The position numbers were made by a program, and so were the translations under genes. A stretch of DNA of 64,000 bases from Clostridia bacterium (GTDB lineage: Bacteria > Bacillota > Clostridia > Oscillospirales > Acutalibacteraceae): assembly GCA_900752115.1 (NCBI GenBank), contig CAADUC010000107.1:1-64000 (forward strand), given 5' to 3'. Below the pieces are notes generated by a model. It was given only the letters and a program-made list of their open reading frames with translations, searched no databases and was not told the origin of the DNA. Of this stretch, positions 17,126 through 25,921 are shown piece by piece. The first letter of the stretch is position 1. Each line of letters begins with the position of its first letter.

Positions 17126-17183
17126 ATTCCATCACCTGCCGTTCCATTTCTATGCGGCAAAACGGCAGATTATCCTTCTGTTT

Positions 17184-17612
17184 TCAGACCTGAGGATCCT
17201 CCTGCATTGCGGCCTCTCTTTGCTCTTCTCTTTTCTTTTCCTTTCGGGAATTCATAAACTCATTGATCTTGTCAGCCACCTCCGGGATCATGCCGATCAC
17301 ACGATCCGCAGAGCTGTTATACGGATCGATCTGAAGCAGCCGGACATTTCCCCCGCTGATCGTCAGAAACGCAAGAGGCGTCACGGTAACACCGGCGCCG
17401 GCTCCCCCTCCGAAATAATTTTTTTCCGCATGCGTTTTGGAAGGAAGATCAGAGCCTCCCGACGCAAAACCATAACTGATCTTGGAAATCGGAATGATAA
17501 CAGTCCCGTCCGGCGTTGTTACGGGATCCCCCATCACCGTATTGACGTCCACCATCTGGCGGATTTTGTCCAGCGTGGTGCCCATCATACCTTCAATCGG
17601 ATGCTCGCTCAT
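17184..17612 (-). CDS. GerW/YtfJ family sporulation protein
   Basis: A 142-aa protein with the family core: TTLDKIRQMVDVNTVMGDPV, a Gly-rich FGGGAGAGVTVTP, and FLTISGGNVRLLQI. B. subtilis YtfJ (GerW) is a spore protein needed for germination with L-alanine. The C-terminal tail is charged (NSRKEKKREEQREAA). It lies between a DUF2953 protein and DacF, the usual clostridial order, and supports an endospore-forming host. Confidence 0.92.
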   Translation of the reverse strand: MSEHPIEGMMGTTLDKIRQMVDVNTVMGDPVTTPDGTVIIPISKISYGFASGGSDLPSKTHAEKNYFGGGAGAGVTVTPLAFLTISGGNVRLLQIDPYNSSADRVIGMIPEVADKINEFMNSRKEKKREEQREAAMQEDPQV

Positions 17613-17630
17613 TTCTATACAGCCCTTCTT

Positions 17631-18293
17631 TCAAGTTGATTTCGCCCCGGAGGGATTCTCCTTCGTCCCCTTTTCCGGCGGACCGCTCTGAAACTTCTGC
17701 CAAAGCTTTGCCGCGCGGATCAGAGCGCTGACTCCCTCCTGAAGGATATAAAACAGGGAAACCCATGCCCGAAAACGGAAACGGGCTTCCGTCTTGGAAC
17801 GCTGAAAATCGGGAACAACGCTCACGCCGAACCGACGGCAATCACAGGCCTGCATAAAAGCGCCTGCAGCCGTATAAACCGATCCGCAGACCTTTCCATA
17901 GAGAACGGCCGTCTCCGCAGCGTCCTCGGCAGCGACGAGGAGAAACAGATCAAAAAGGGAAATATGCACATGGGAGAAAAAGCGCTTCAGAACGGAAACG
18001 GCAAGTGACGCAGCTTCCGAAAGAAGCTCCACAAGGCTGCTTACTCCCTTTTTCTTCAGTATTTCCCGAATTTTGTTTTTTGTTTCCTCCGTCTGCTCCG
18101 CCTGCGCTTTTTTCTTTTCCTGTTTTTGGCCGCCGGCAGCTTTTTTTTTCTTTTCCTGCTGCGGCAGCACGCGAATACGGAAAAAAAGATACCGTACCGT
18201 CACCGAAAGTTCTTCCTCGTATTCGCCGCTTACCGTTACAGGACAGGCGAGGAGCAGGGCAATAATCAACACAATCGCACCTGCAATCAGCAA
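17631..18293 (-). CDS. DUF2953 domain membrane protein
   Basis: A 220-aa protein with one N-terminal transmembrane segment (residues 1-20), a Lys/Glu-rich linker (about 47-77), and a C-terminal region containing LFLLVAAEDAAETAVLYGKVCGSVYTA. This arrangement and its place immediately upstream of GerW match the DUF2953 family, a conserved but uncharacterised partner of GerW in spore formers. The start codon is TTG with GGAGGGGATCCGC upstream. Confidence 0.8.
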   Translation of the reverse strand: MLIAGAIVLIIALLLACPVTVSGEYEEELSVTVRYLFFRIRVLPQQEKKKKAAGGQKQEKKKAQAEQTEETKNKIREILKKKGVSSLVELLSEAASLAVSVLKRFFSHVHISLFDLFLLVAAEDAAETAVLYGKVCGSVYTAAGAFMQACDCRRFGVSVVPDFQRSKTEARFRFRAWVSLFYILQEGVSALIRAAKLWQKFQSGPPEKGTKENPSGAKST

Positions 18294-18314
18294 GCGGATC
18301 CCCTCCCCTCTCCT

Positions 18315-18863
18315 TTATCCTTGCACTTCTTCCTTTTCCCCGTTGTCCTCCGACTCGTTCGGCAGCGGAGGAAGCTCCTCCAGGGAAGAGATATGCAGAC
18401 ATCTCAAGAAGTTTTCCGTGGTTCCGTAAAGAAGAGGACGGCCGGGAAGTTCCAGGCGTCCGCGTTCTTCAATCAGCCCTTTGGCCGAAAGCGTCGCCAT
18501 AACTCCGCCGCAATCAACGCCGCGAACCTGATCAACAAATGCCTTCGTTACCGGCTGATTGTATGCCACCACAGCCAAAACCTCCATGGCAGCCTGAGAA
18601 AGAGGAGTGTTTCTCCGCAATTCCAGAGCACTGCGCACCTGATCGGCAAACTGTGCGCTGCTGCACATCTGGTAGCTGTCCTCCATTTTCAGAATGGTAA
18701 TGCCGCTTCTGGGCTTATTGTATCGGTCCATCAAAAGCTGCATCAGCTTTCTGACGGTATTCCTGTCAAGCGACAGCGCTTCGCACAGCCGGCTTTCCGG
18801 CACAGGCTCGCCGCTTGCAAACAAAATGGCTTCTATTGCTCCCTGGAGCTTTCGGATCTCCAT
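18315..18863 (-). CDS. scpB: Segregation and condensation protein B
   Basis: A 182-aa protein of two winged-helix domains (LQGAIEAILFASGEPV at the start; LEVLAVVAYNQPVTKAFVDQVRGVDCGGVMATL in the second). ScpB dimers bind the ScpA linker and complete the SMC condensin ring. Its start overlaps the end of scpA by 31 bp. The acidic C terminus (NESEDNGEKEE) is typical. Confidence 0.96.
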   Translation of the reverse strand: MEIRKLQGAIEAILFASGEPVPESRLCEALSLDRNTVRKLMQLLMDRYNKPRSGITILKMEDSYQMCSSAQFADQVRSALELRRNTPLSQAAMEVLAVVAYNQPVTKAFVDQVRGVDCGGVMATLSAKGLIEERGRLELPGRPLLYGTTENFLRCLHISSLEELPPLPNESEDNGEKEEVQG

Positions 18864-19570
18864 TCTTCTCTCGTTCCTCTCATCTGGATCATCTCATGGC
18901 CAAGCGTTCCTTCGATCTGCACCCGATGTGCCTTCACAAGCTCCAGCACGGCCAAAAAAGTGGCCACTTGTTCCGAACGCTCCGTTTTCCCCTCAAACAG
19001 GCTGTAATAAGACAGCCGATCGCCCTTCCACAGCTTGCGCAGAACAGAAACAATCTGCGAGGAAACCGAAACAATGCGATGCGCCACAATCTCCGCAAAT
19101 GCGCCCGGCGTAGGAAGTACCCGGCGTTTTCCTCGTCCGGTGGCATTGAAATATGCTGTCAGAAGCTCATTGGGATCGTGGCTGCGGTGATATGTTTTGT
19201 CCGGCTCCAGTTCTTCGGGAGCGCGAACGAAACAATCGAACGACAGCTGTTCCGCAAGAAGTCCGGCCATTCTTTTGCACTCCTGATATTCCAGCAGCCG
19301 GCCCACAAGCTCCTGCCGGGACTCCTCGGCCTCCTCGTGCTTCGGCAGCAGAAAGGCGGATTTCATTTCAATGAGACGAGCCGCCATCTCCAGGAATTCG
19401 CTGGAAACATCCATATTCTGTTCCCGCATGGCATCCACCTGCGCCACATACTGATCCACAATACTCAAAATGGAAATATCGCAAATGTTCAGCTTATTTT
19501 TAGCAAGAAGCTGCAGCAGCAGATCCAGCGGACCGTCAAACGTGCCGATGTGATAGGATAATGCGTCCAA
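18833..19570 (-). CDS. scpA: Segregation and condensation protein A
   Basis: A 245-aa kleisin. The N-terminal YHIGTFDGPLDLLLQLLAKNKLNICDI motif binds the SMC neck; the C-terminal winged helix (RSEQVATFLAVLELVKAHRVQIEG) binds the SMC head. Translation starts at TTG with AGGAGGGGTTTC upstream. It is 12 bp from the M50 protease gene and overlaps scpB. The smc gene is not in the window. Confidence 0.96.
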   Translation of the reverse strand: MDALSYHIGTFDGPLDLLLQLLAKNKLNICDISILSIVDQYVAQVDAMREQNMDVSSEFLEMAARLIEMKSAFLLPKHEEAEESRQELVGRLLEYQECKRMAGLLAEQLSFDCFVRAPEELEPDKTYHRSHDPNELLTAYFNATGRGKRRVLPTPGAFAEIVAHRIVSVSSQIVSVLRKLWKGDRLSYYSLFEGKTERSEQVATFLAVLELVKAHRVQIEGTLGHEMIQMRGTREEWRSESSREQ

Positions 19571-19582
19571 GAAACCCCTCCT

Positions 19583-20284
19583 TCACAAAAGGCCGAGCGC
19601 TTCAAACGGCAGCGATGCGAGCCACATCACAGCGTTCCAGAAATGACCGTGCAGGAAGGACAGGACCGGATCCAGCGCACCAATAAATAGAAGGGCAAAC
19701 AAAATCAGAACGATATAGCGCTCATATCGGTAGTACTGATACGCCATCCTGTTCGGCAAAAATGCCGCCACGATACGCGAACCGTCCAAAGGCGGAGCCG
19801 GCAGAAGGTTAAACACCGCCAGAGAAAGATTGATCGAAATATAATAATAGAAAAAGACATTCAGCACTATCAGAACATTCCCGGGAATCACAGCGGCAAA
19901 GCAAAACAAAAGATTGTAAAGGAACGCACCGACAAAAGCCGCCAGGATGTTGCTGACCGGACCCGCCAGGGCCGTGATAGCCATGTCGCGCTTCGGATTA
20001 CGAAAATTCATAGGGTTCACCGGCACAGGTTTAGCCCATCCGATTCCGAAAAGCACGATTCCGAGCGTTCCCATAGGATCCAAACTCGCAAGCGGATTCA
20101 GCGTCAAACGTCCATACCGTTTCGCGGTTTGATCCCCCAGTTTATAAGCAACAAGGCCATGTGCGTATTCGTGCAGCGGCAAAATCAGAAAAAGGATAGC
20201 CGCCGTGGCAAGCAGCTGCATCAGAAGGCTCGGCAAATCCACGCCCTGCCCGCGCATGATACTGCGAATTGCATCAATCAGCAT
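19583..20284 (-). CDS. Site-2 protease family (M50) membrane metalloprotease
   Basis: A 233-aa polytopic protein. H38-E-x-x-H42 lies in the first long membrane helix, and NLLPAPPLDGSR (D167) is the second zinc-ligand motif, both as in the rhomboid-length S2P subgroup. No PDZ domain is present, which separates it from RseP. The substrate is unknown. An upstream in-frame extension is rejected: the ATG at 20284 has GGAAGGG upstream and family-like sequence begins there. It is the first gene of an operon with scpA-scpB; leader about 190 nt. Confidence 0.88.
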   Translation of the reverse strand: MLIDAIRSIMRGQGVDLPSLLMQLLATAAILFLILPLHEYAHGLVAYKLGDQTAKRYGRLTLNPLASLDPMGTLGIVLFGIGWAKPVPVNPMNFRNPKRDMAITALAGPVSNILAAFVGAFLYNLLFCFAAVIPGNVLIVLNVFFYYYISINLSLAVFNLLPAPPLDGSRIVAAFLPNRMAYQYYRYERYIVLILFALLFIGALDPVLSFLHGHFWNAVMWLASLPFEALGLL

Positions 20285-20484
20285 ACAAACAACCCTTCCG
20301 CCTGGATGGCAAAATTTTTCCCTGCATTTTCCGAAATTATGCATGGAAAGCGCCTGTGAGCAACATGGGCAAAGAGATCTCAGCGTTTTTCGGTCGAAAC
20401 CACACATTCTTTGTATCTCTCAACCATGATTCCCGGCAGAAACAACACGTTTCAGCACGTTGATTTCTGCTCCAAGTCCTATTT

Positions 20485-20513
20485 ATTATAATATAGACAG
20501 GATCCAAAAACAA
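20485..20513 (-). promoter_or_regulatory. Promoter of the M50-scpAB operon
   Basis: Minus-strand TTGTTT (20508-20513), 17-bp spacer, TATAAT (20485-20490). It is divergent from the rpmB promoter. Confidence 0.7.
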
Positions 20514-20585
20514 GAGATTTCCTGGATTCCATCCCCATTTGACTCTCCTTTGAGAAAGAAAGCTGTAAAAAAATCAAAAAAGGGC

Positions 20586-20614
20586 TTGCTTTTCTTCATA
20601 AAACCTGATAGAAT
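20586..20614 (+). promoter_or_regulatory. Promoter of rpmB
   Basis: TTGCTT (20586-20591), 17-bp spacer, TAGAAT (20609-20614). The leader is about 40 nt with AAAGGAGGTG before the ATG. Confidence 0.8.
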
Positions 20615-20660
20615 ACGAATGTTGTAATCCTATGATATCGTCCTCAAAGGAGGTGCAGAC

Positions 20661-20849
20661 ATGGCAAAGTGTGAAATTTGTGGCAAGGATGTTGCTTTTG
20701 GCATTCAGGTGTCCCATTCCCATAGACGGACGAACAGAACCTGGAAGCCGAACATTCGGCGCGTCAAGGCGATCGTGAACGGCAGCCCGAAGCGCGTTTA
20801 CGCCTGCACCCGCTGCTTGCGTTCCGGCAAGGTTACCCGTGCTGTCTGA
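20661..20849 (+). CDS. rpmB: 50S ribosomal protein L28
   Basis: A 62-aa protein, MAKCEICGKD..., with the zinc-binding (C+) form: Cys4, Cys7, Cys49 and Cys52. HSHRRTNRTWKPNIR is the L28 core. It binds 23S rRNA in the large subunit. A lone plus-strand gene with its own promoter and terminator. Having C+ L28 implies zinc-dependent ribosome assembly unless a C- paralogue exists elsewhere. Confidence 0.97.
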   Translation: MAKCEICGKDVAFGIQVSHSHRRTNRTWKPNIRRVKAIVNGSPKRVYACTRCLRSGKVTRAV

Positions 20850-20870
20850 TCGAGACAACCGAAGAATTAC

Positions 20871-20906
20871 AGGATCTTCGCTTGCGGAGATCCTTTTTTC
20901 TTTTTC
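20871..20906 (+). terminator. rpmB terminator
   Basis: A 10-bp stem (20871-20880 with 20885-20894, one wobble), 4-nt loop, then TTTTTTCTTTTTC. Confidence 0.9.
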
Positions 20907-21059
20907 TTCAAAACATTTCTCCCTCTTTTCGGCCGTTCTTGTCTGAGCAGCGCATTCTCCGACCGGAAAAACAGATATATATTTCTGAAACTTCAGATTC
21001 CCCCTGACAAGAGCATTCTCCGGCATTGCACAGTTTTCCGAAAAGAGGATGACGGTGGT

Positions 21060-21106
21060 CAAAAAAAGGACGAACCCACAGCAACGTGCGGTTTCGTCCT
21101 TTTTTA
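21060..21106 (-). terminator. plsY terminator (possibly bidirectional)
   Basis: A 12-bp stem (21063-21074 with 21093-21104) that carries A/T runs at both ends, placed between convergent rpmB and plsY and 14 bp beyond the plsY stop. Confidence 0.85.
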
Positions 21107-21119
21107 TGCTCAGGCCTTG

Positions 21120-21842
21120 TCAGCCTTTCTTTTTCACCGTGATTTTTTTCTCCTCGCCCGCACGCAGACGCTGAATGTTTGCACGGTGCTTGTATACGAG
21201 AATGGAAGCTTGCAGCGCAGCAATTACTACACTGAATATAACGTAGAACAAAGTCGTGGAGCCTGCAGCTGAGCTTTGATGTATGTAATCATACGTATTG
21301 AGGATCAGGGTGAAAATCGGGAAGGAAGAACCGGCACAGATGGACGCCAAGGACACAATTTTACTGCATAGAAACACGATGATAAAAACGATAATTACCA
21401 ACACAAAGGCGCGCCAATCTATCAAAGCAATAATGGCCCAGCTTGTGAGAACGCCTTTTCCCCCTTTAAAGCCAAAGAAGATGGGGAAAATGTGGCCGAT
21501 AGCACAGCAGAAGCCGGCAATATAAGCGCCATACTGCACCAACTCTCCGGCACCGACCCCTTCGATGGTGGTGAATGTAGTCATCCATGTGAAGAGCAGA
21601 CGGCCAATGAAAACCGCCAGAATTCCCTTTGCGAAGTCAAAGATGAAGGTAAATATCGCCGCCTTGGCGCCAACGGAACGCAGCACATTCGTTGTACCGG
21701 CGTTGCCGCTTCCCATGGATCGGATATCCTGCCTGTGGGCAAAAAGCTTCGTGAAAAGGATGGAAAAGCTGATGCTTCCCAGGAGATACGCAATTACTCC
21801 AGCCAGAAGTCCAACCAACAGAATGTTCAACAAACCAAACAC
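21120..21842 (-). CDS. plsY: Acyl-phosphate:glycerol-3-phosphate acyltransferase
   Basis: A 240-aa membrane protein that acylates sn-glycerol 3-phosphate with acyl phosphate, the first step of phospholipid synthesis. GSISFSILFTKLF (motif 1) and MGSGNAGTTNVLRSVG (motif 2) are present, then GHIFPIFFGFKGGKGV with the motif 3 His and Gly-Gly-Lys-Gly. At least five hydrophobic segments are seen. The start is GTG with AAGAAGGG upstream. It is downstream of der by 21 bp. Confidence 0.96.
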   Translation of the reverse strand: MFGLLNILLVGLLAGVIAYLLGSISFSILFTKLFAHRQDIRSMGSGNAGTTNVLRSVGAKAAIFTFIFDFAKGILAVFIGRLLFTWMTTFTTIEGVGAGELVQYGAYIAGFCCAIGHIFPIFFGFKGGKGVLTSWAIIALIDWRAFVLVIIVFIIVFLCSKIVSLASICAGSSFPIFTLILNTYDYIHQSSAAGSTTLFYVIFSVVIAALQASILVYKHRANIQRLRAGEEKKITVKKKG

Positions 21843-21863
21843 CCAGCCCTTCTTTTTGAAAAT

Positions 21864-23195
21864 TTACTTCGTTTTCTCCCCACGCTCACGAATGATAAAG
21901 CGAATGGGGGTCCCTTCCATACCAAAGGTTTCGCGAATTCTGTTTTCCAGATATCGCTGATAAGAGAAATGAAACAGCTCTTCGGAATTGACGAAAAATA
22001 CAAACGTCGGAGGACGTACCGAAGCCTGCGTCATGTAGTAAATTTTCAGACGTCGCCCTTTATCGGTGGGGGGCTGAACACGCGCTGTTGCCTGTGCCAA
22101 AACATCGTTCAGCATACCCGTCGAAATTCTCATAGAGTTGGAGTTTGCCACGTGCTTGATCAGTTCAAACAGCCGATCCACACGCTGTCCTGTTTTAACG
22201 GAAATAAAAACAATCGGCGCATATGGCATAAAGGAAAAATCGTTCTCGAGCTTTTTGCGGTATTCCTGCATGGTCTTGTCGTCCTTGGCAACGGCATCCC
22301 ATTTGTTGACCGCTATCACGCAGCCCTTCCCCGCCTCATGCGCCAGGCCTGCTACTTTGGAATCCTGATCGGTGAAGCCCACCGCGGCGTCAATCATAAT
22401 AACACAGACGTCGGAACGATCGATCGCCATCTGTGCCCGCAGAACACTGTAATGTTCAATCGAATCTTCCACCTTGCTCTTGCGCCTTAAACCCGCCGTG
22501 TCAATGAAGGTAAATTTCCCGAAGCGGTTCTCAATCGACGTATCAATTGCATCGCGTGTCGTACCGGCAACATCTGAAACGATGCAGCGCTCCTCCCCGG
22601 AAATATAGTTGATCAAAGAGCTTTTGCCCACGTTCGGCTTTCCAATCACCGCTACGCGGATCTCCTCGCCCTCAATCTCCTCACCTTCCTCCTCAGGAGG
22701 AAAATACTCAAACACCCGATCGAGAAGATCGCCTGTTCCATGGCCATGCACGGAAGAAACCGCAACCGGATCACCCAAACCGAGATTATAAAATTCGTAA
22801 AACTCCGCAGGAGGCTCTCCCACGGTATCGCATTTATTCACGCAAAGTACAATAGGCCGTCCGCTTCGCTGCAGCATCGCGGCAATTTCCCGATCCGTAG
22901 CGACAACGCCGGTACGCAAGTCGGTTACCAGCACGATCACATCGGCAGCGTCAATTGCCAGCTGTGCCTGAGTGCGCATCTGCGCGAGGATCACATCATT
23001 GGTTTTCGGCTCAATACCGCCCGTATCCACAAGAGAAAAGCGGCGGTTTCTCCACTCGCTTTCACCGTAAATCCGATCCCTTGTAACACCCGGCGTATCA
23101 TCGACAATGGAGAGGCGTGTGCCAACCAGCTTATTGAAAAGAGTCGACTTGCCGACGTTGGGGCGGCCAACAATTGCGACAATAGGTTTTGCCAT
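21864..23195 (-). CDS. der: Ribosome biogenesis GTPase Der (EngA)
   Basis: A 443-aa protein with two tandem G domains and a KH-like C-terminal domain. G1 is GRPNVGKS at 10-17 in the first domain and GKPNVGKS in the second; DTGG/DTAG and NKCD/NKWD motifs are seen in both. Der works in 50S subunit maturation. No frame disruption is visible. Confidence 0.97.
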   Translation of the reverse strand: MAKPIVAIVGRPNVGKSTLFNKLVGTRLSIVDDTPGVTRDRIYGESEWRNRRFSLVDTGGIEPKTNDVILAQMRTQAQLAIDAADVIVLVTDLRTGVVATDREIAAMLQRSGRPIVLCVNKCDTVGEPPAEFYEFYNLGLGDPVAVSSVHGHGTGDLLDRVFEYFPPEEEGEEIEGEEIRVAVIGKPNVGKSSLINYISGEERCIVSDVAGTTRDAIDTSIENRFGKFTFIDTAGLRRKSKVEDSIEHYSVLRAQMAIDRSDVCVIMIDAAVGFTDQDSKVAGLAHEAGKGCVIAVNKWDAVAKDDKTMQEYRKKLENDFSFMPYAPIVFISVKTGQRVDRLFELIKHVANSNSMRISTGMLNDVLAQATARVQPPTDKGRRLKIYYMTQASVRPPTFVFFVNSEELFHFSYQRYLENRIRETFGMEGTPIRFIIRERGEKTK

Positions 23196-23210
23196 TCCCG
23201 TTCACTTCCT

Positions 23211-24512
23211 TTATGCAATGATCAATCGGAGCAGCTCACCGCCATCGTCAGGAACAACGACAATCGGAACACCAAGGCGCCGCTCAAGGTCGGCGAGAGA
23301 GACGTCGTCCAGGAAAACATCCCCTTCGTGCCTCAGCATGGTAGAGGGTAAAAACAGCCGCTCGCCGAGCGGTATCCCCTCCAGCTGCCTGAGAATATCC
23401 TGCCCCGTTACAAGGCCCGCTACATTGATGCTTTCACCAAAAAACTCATTTCGAATTGCACGAACCCTGCATGTTAAATTATGGCATTTTCTTCGCAGTC
23501 CGTCAAGAATCTCATCCAAAAACGGAGCAAAAGAAACACCGGTAATCAACGTACAAGACCTCTCTCTGTCATCACCGGGAAAATCCTCAAGGGCAAACTC
23601 AAATTCCTCACGGAAATTCGCGATCAATCCTACCCCATTTTCAAGCTGGTCGAAGGCTCCGTAAAAAGCAGCTTCGGGAATAGGGAGACCGGCCTTGAGA
23701 TAAAACTCATCCGCTGCGTAGCAAACACGCTCCCCGCAGCGTTCCACCATGGTATTTCCCCAGCGTTCGGCCGCGCGGACCACCTCAAGAGCTGTTTCCC
23801 GGGAGTACGGTGTCAAAGGCGTCAGTTTTTCGCGAAAACGCGTCACACCAAGCGGAACAAGAGCCACACTCTGTACCGCCGGATAAAGCGGCAGCAAGTC
23901 TCCCAGTGTGCACTCCAGCTCTTCCCCATCATTCCAACCATGACAGAGCACCAGCTGGCAATTCAAACGAATTCCTGCTTCGGCAAACTGATACAAATAT
24001 CGCAGGGAATCTCCTGCAAAACGGTTGCCCATCATCCGGCAGCGCAGCTCCGGATTTGTCGTATGCACGGAAATATTAATCGGGCTAATCCGCATCTTCA
24101 CGATGCGATCCGCTTCGCGCTGACTGAGATTGGTCAATGTAATATAGTTCCCGAACAGAAAGGAAAGCCTGGAATCATCATCTTTGAAATAAAGACTCTC
24201 CCTCATTCCGTCAGGCAGCTGATCAATAAAACAGAACACACACCGGTTACAGCAGGAACGCTGACGATCCATCAAATAGGTTTCAAATTCCAGCCCGATA
24301 GACTCATACTGCCCCTTGCGCAGCTTCACTTCCCGGGCAATGCCCTCGCTGCTGCGCAGAGAAAGAACGACCTCCTTCTCCGTTTCATAGAAACGATAGT
24401 CAAGAATATCGCATATTTCATTGCCGTTTATGGCACAAAGCGTCTCCCCGGGCAGAATACCGGCATGAGCGGCAGGACTGTCCTCGTGAACGGAAAAAAT
24501 AGTGACAGGCAC
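23211..24512 (-). CDS. DUF512 / PDZ-radical SAM-like iron-sulfur protein
   Basis: A 433-aa protein. Residues about 3-75 form a PDZ-like module (VHEDSPAAHAGILPGETLCAINGNEI), followed by C88-NR-C91-VF-C94, a CxxCxxC cluster resembling but spaced differently from classical CxxxCxxC radical SAM. The middle and C-terminal parts match the DUF512 family, conserved in Clostridia and cyanobacteria and often next to der. Its reaction is unknown. I prefer a GTG start at 24512 with GGGGAG 7 nt upstream over an ATG 13 codons earlier without an SD. Confidence 0.85.
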   Translation of the reverse strand: MPVTIFSVHEDSPAAHAGILPGETLCAINGNEICDILDYRFYETEKEVVLSLRSSEGIAREVKLRKGQYESIGLEFETYLMDRQRSCCNRCVFCFIDQLPDGMRESLYFKDDDSRLSFLFGNYITLTNLSQREADRIVKMRISPINISVHTTNPELRCRMMGNRFAGDSLRYLYQFAEAGIRLNCQLVLCHGWNDGEELECTLGDLLPLYPAVQSVALVPLGVTRFREKLTPLTPYSRETALEVVRAAERWGNTMVERCGERVCYAADEFYLKAGLPIPEAAFYGAFDQLENGVGLIANFREEFEFALEDFPGDDRERSCTLITGVSFAPFLDEILDGLRRKCHNLTCRVRAIRNEFFGESINVAGLVTGQDILRQLEGIPLGERLFLPSTMLRHEGDVFLDDVSLADLERRLGVPIVVVPDDGGELLRLIIA

Positions 24513-24556
24513 GTTTTGTCTCCCCTTCCTGCTGACATGGGAAAGATACATCCGGA

Positions 24557-24586
24557 CAAAAAAATAGAGAAGGATCTCTCCTTCTC
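24557..24586 (-). terminator. rpmF terminator
   Basis: A perfect 8-bp stem GAGAAGGA/TCCTTCTC with a TCTC loop (plus-strand reading), followed on the minus strand by TATTTTTTT. It lies about 25 bp beyond the rpmF stop and before the DUF512 gene. Confidence 0.85.
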
Positions 24587-24610
24587 CATTTTCCGCAATG
24601 AAAAGAAAGC

Positions 24611-24793
24611 TTATGCTTCCTTCTTAATGACTTCCCTGCCGTTATAGTAGCCGCAAGCGTCGCAGACTCTGTGAGGGGCCTTCAGCTCACCGCACTTCGG
24701 GCATCTGGCAAGAGCCGGAGCGCTCAGCTTCCAGACATTGGAGCGTCTCTTGTTCTGTCTTGCACTGGATGTTTTTCTCTTTGGTACCGCCAT
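24611..24793 (-). CDS. rpmF: 50S ribosomal protein L32
   Basis: A 60-aa protein, [17 protein letters not shown]..., with the zinc knuckle C31-PK-C34 ... C44-DA-C47. The ATG at 24793 has AGGAGG upstream; three extra in-frame codons before it are not part of L32. It follows yceD, the standard pairing. Confidence 0.96.
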   Translation of the reverse strand: MAVPKRKTSSARQNKRRSNVWKLSAPALARCPKCGELKAPHRVCDACGYYNGREVIKKEA

Positions 24794-24819
24794 CGTCAGC
24801 ACCTCCTTATTATCTGGAA

Positions 24820-25323
24820 CTAATCTATCAGTTTTTTAAGAACCTCCAGACGAGGATCTACCTGATGCAGATTGCAGCCGCAGGGGCCTTCATTCAAATT
24901 CTTTCCGCAGGAGGCACAAAGTCCTTTGCAGTCCTCACTGCACAAATACTTGTATGGAAGCTCAAGCAGAATATCCGAACGGAGAAGCTCGTCCAGATCC
25001 AGCGTGCGCTCCGGCCCTATCTGGATAACATCATCGTCTTCCTCTTTCTCCGGAGAATCGGAGAGAATATGCGAAAACTGATAATGATACCGCCGTTTTG
25101 TTAAAGCAGTGCACCTGTCGCACGGCGCTTCATAATCAAAGGCAACCGATGCTGTGAGCTCTACGGATCCATAAGCGCCTTTCTCTATTCCTTCCACCGA
25201 AATCGGAGTGACAAACGGATAACCGCCGTTAAACTCCGTCTCCGAAAGACTCAATTCACAGGTAAACGGAAGCGTATCTTGCTCCCCGGAAAAAAGGCTT
25301 TTTAAATCAAGCAGCATATCCAT
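24820..25323 (-). CDS. yceD: YceD family (DUF177) protein
   Basis: A 167-aa acidic protein. It has the CDRC pair in the middle and the conserved C-terminal motif [25 protein letters not shown], a probable metal-binding knot. DUF177 proteins are linked to 23S rRNA metabolism and almost always precede rpmF, as here with 26 bp between. A consensus promoter drives the pair. Confidence 0.92.
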   Translation of the reverse strand: MDMLLDLKSLFSGEQDTLPFTCELSLSETEFNGGYPFVTPISVEGIEKGAYGSVELTASVAFDYEAPCDRCTALTKRRYHYQFSHILSDSPEKEEDDDVIQIGPERTLDLDELLRSDILLELPYKYLCSEDCKGLCASCGKNLNEGPCGCNLHQVDPRLEVLKKLID

Positions 25324-25344
25324 ACCTCAGCGCTACATTTAAAC

Positions 25345-25373
25345 ATTATATCGGGTCGGGTGGGGTTTGTCAA
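25345..25373 (-). promoter_or_regulatory. Promoter of yceD-rpmF
   Basis: Minus-strand TTGACA (25368-25373), 17-bp spacer, TATAAT (25345-25350): perfect consensus, followed by a very short leader. Confidence 0.9.
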
Positions 25374-25404
25374 TAGAGAACTTTACAAAATATTGAACAA
25401 AAAG

Positions 25405-25431
25405 ACGCTGCCGGAGTCAGGCTCCGGCAGC
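25405..25431 (-). terminator. Terminator of the P-loop gene
   Basis: A 10-bp GC-rich stem (25407-25416 with 25422-25431), 5-nt loop, followed on the minus strand by GTCTTTTTG. It lies 18 bp after the stop. Confidence 0.85.
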
Positions 25432-25448
25432 AGTCATGGTGTTTTGTC

Positions 25449-25865
25449 TCAGACGTTCTCAGCCAGGGAGCTCATGCCCTCGGGAAGCTCGGAAGCATCC
25501 GCGGAAACCAGAAGAGTAATCTTCACGTTGGACTCCTGAGCAAGAGTGTTGAGTCTCTCAGCAAAGCTCTTAAAAACAGTCATGTCCGTGCCAATAATCT
25601 TCAGCGTGGAATCAATGAAAATATCGGTCACATCATAATCGCCAGCGCAAATGCCGCTGACAAAACCAAAGAACACGTCAGCGCCGGATACTTTATAGGC
25701 GTCGGTGTCAATCAGACGAGCTTCATGGGGAAGATCATACGTCAGTTTGGAACCCTTTTCGATGACGATCACGTTGCCATTCGTGTTTTTCACAGCCTGG
25801 CTCGCGCGCTCAATCAGCTTCTTGGTTTTTCCGGATCCCTTTTTGCCAACAATCAGTGTAATCAT
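25449..25865 (-). CDS. Small conserved P-loop protein, function unknown
   Basis: A 138-aa protein starting MITLIVGKKGSGKTKKL, with Walker A GKKGSGKT at residues 7-14. The segment DVTDIFIDSTLKIIG could be a degenerate Walker B. It lacks domains that would name it and is about half the length of typical P-loop kinases. SD AAAGGGGAG. It follows pgi and ends at a strong terminator, so it is probably in the pgi transcript. Similar proteins are sometimes labelled PilT-like by automatic annotation, which the sequence does not support. Confidence 0.75.
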   Translation of the reverse strand: MITLIVGKKGSGKTKKLIERASQAVKNTNGNVIVIEKGSKLTYDLPHEARLIDTDAYKVSGADVFFGFVSGICAGDYDVTDIFIDSTLKIIGTDMTVFKSFAERLNTLAQESNVKITLLVSADASELPEGMSSLAENV

Positions 25866-25921
25866 TTGGAAACTCCCCTTTTTATTTATTTCCGCAGTAA
25901 ATACGGAGGGTTTTTCAATTC

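Noticed and set aside
20574-21062. 162-codon minus-strand ORF opposite rpmB
   Set aside because: It covers the rpmB gene, its promoter and terminator, with no motif.
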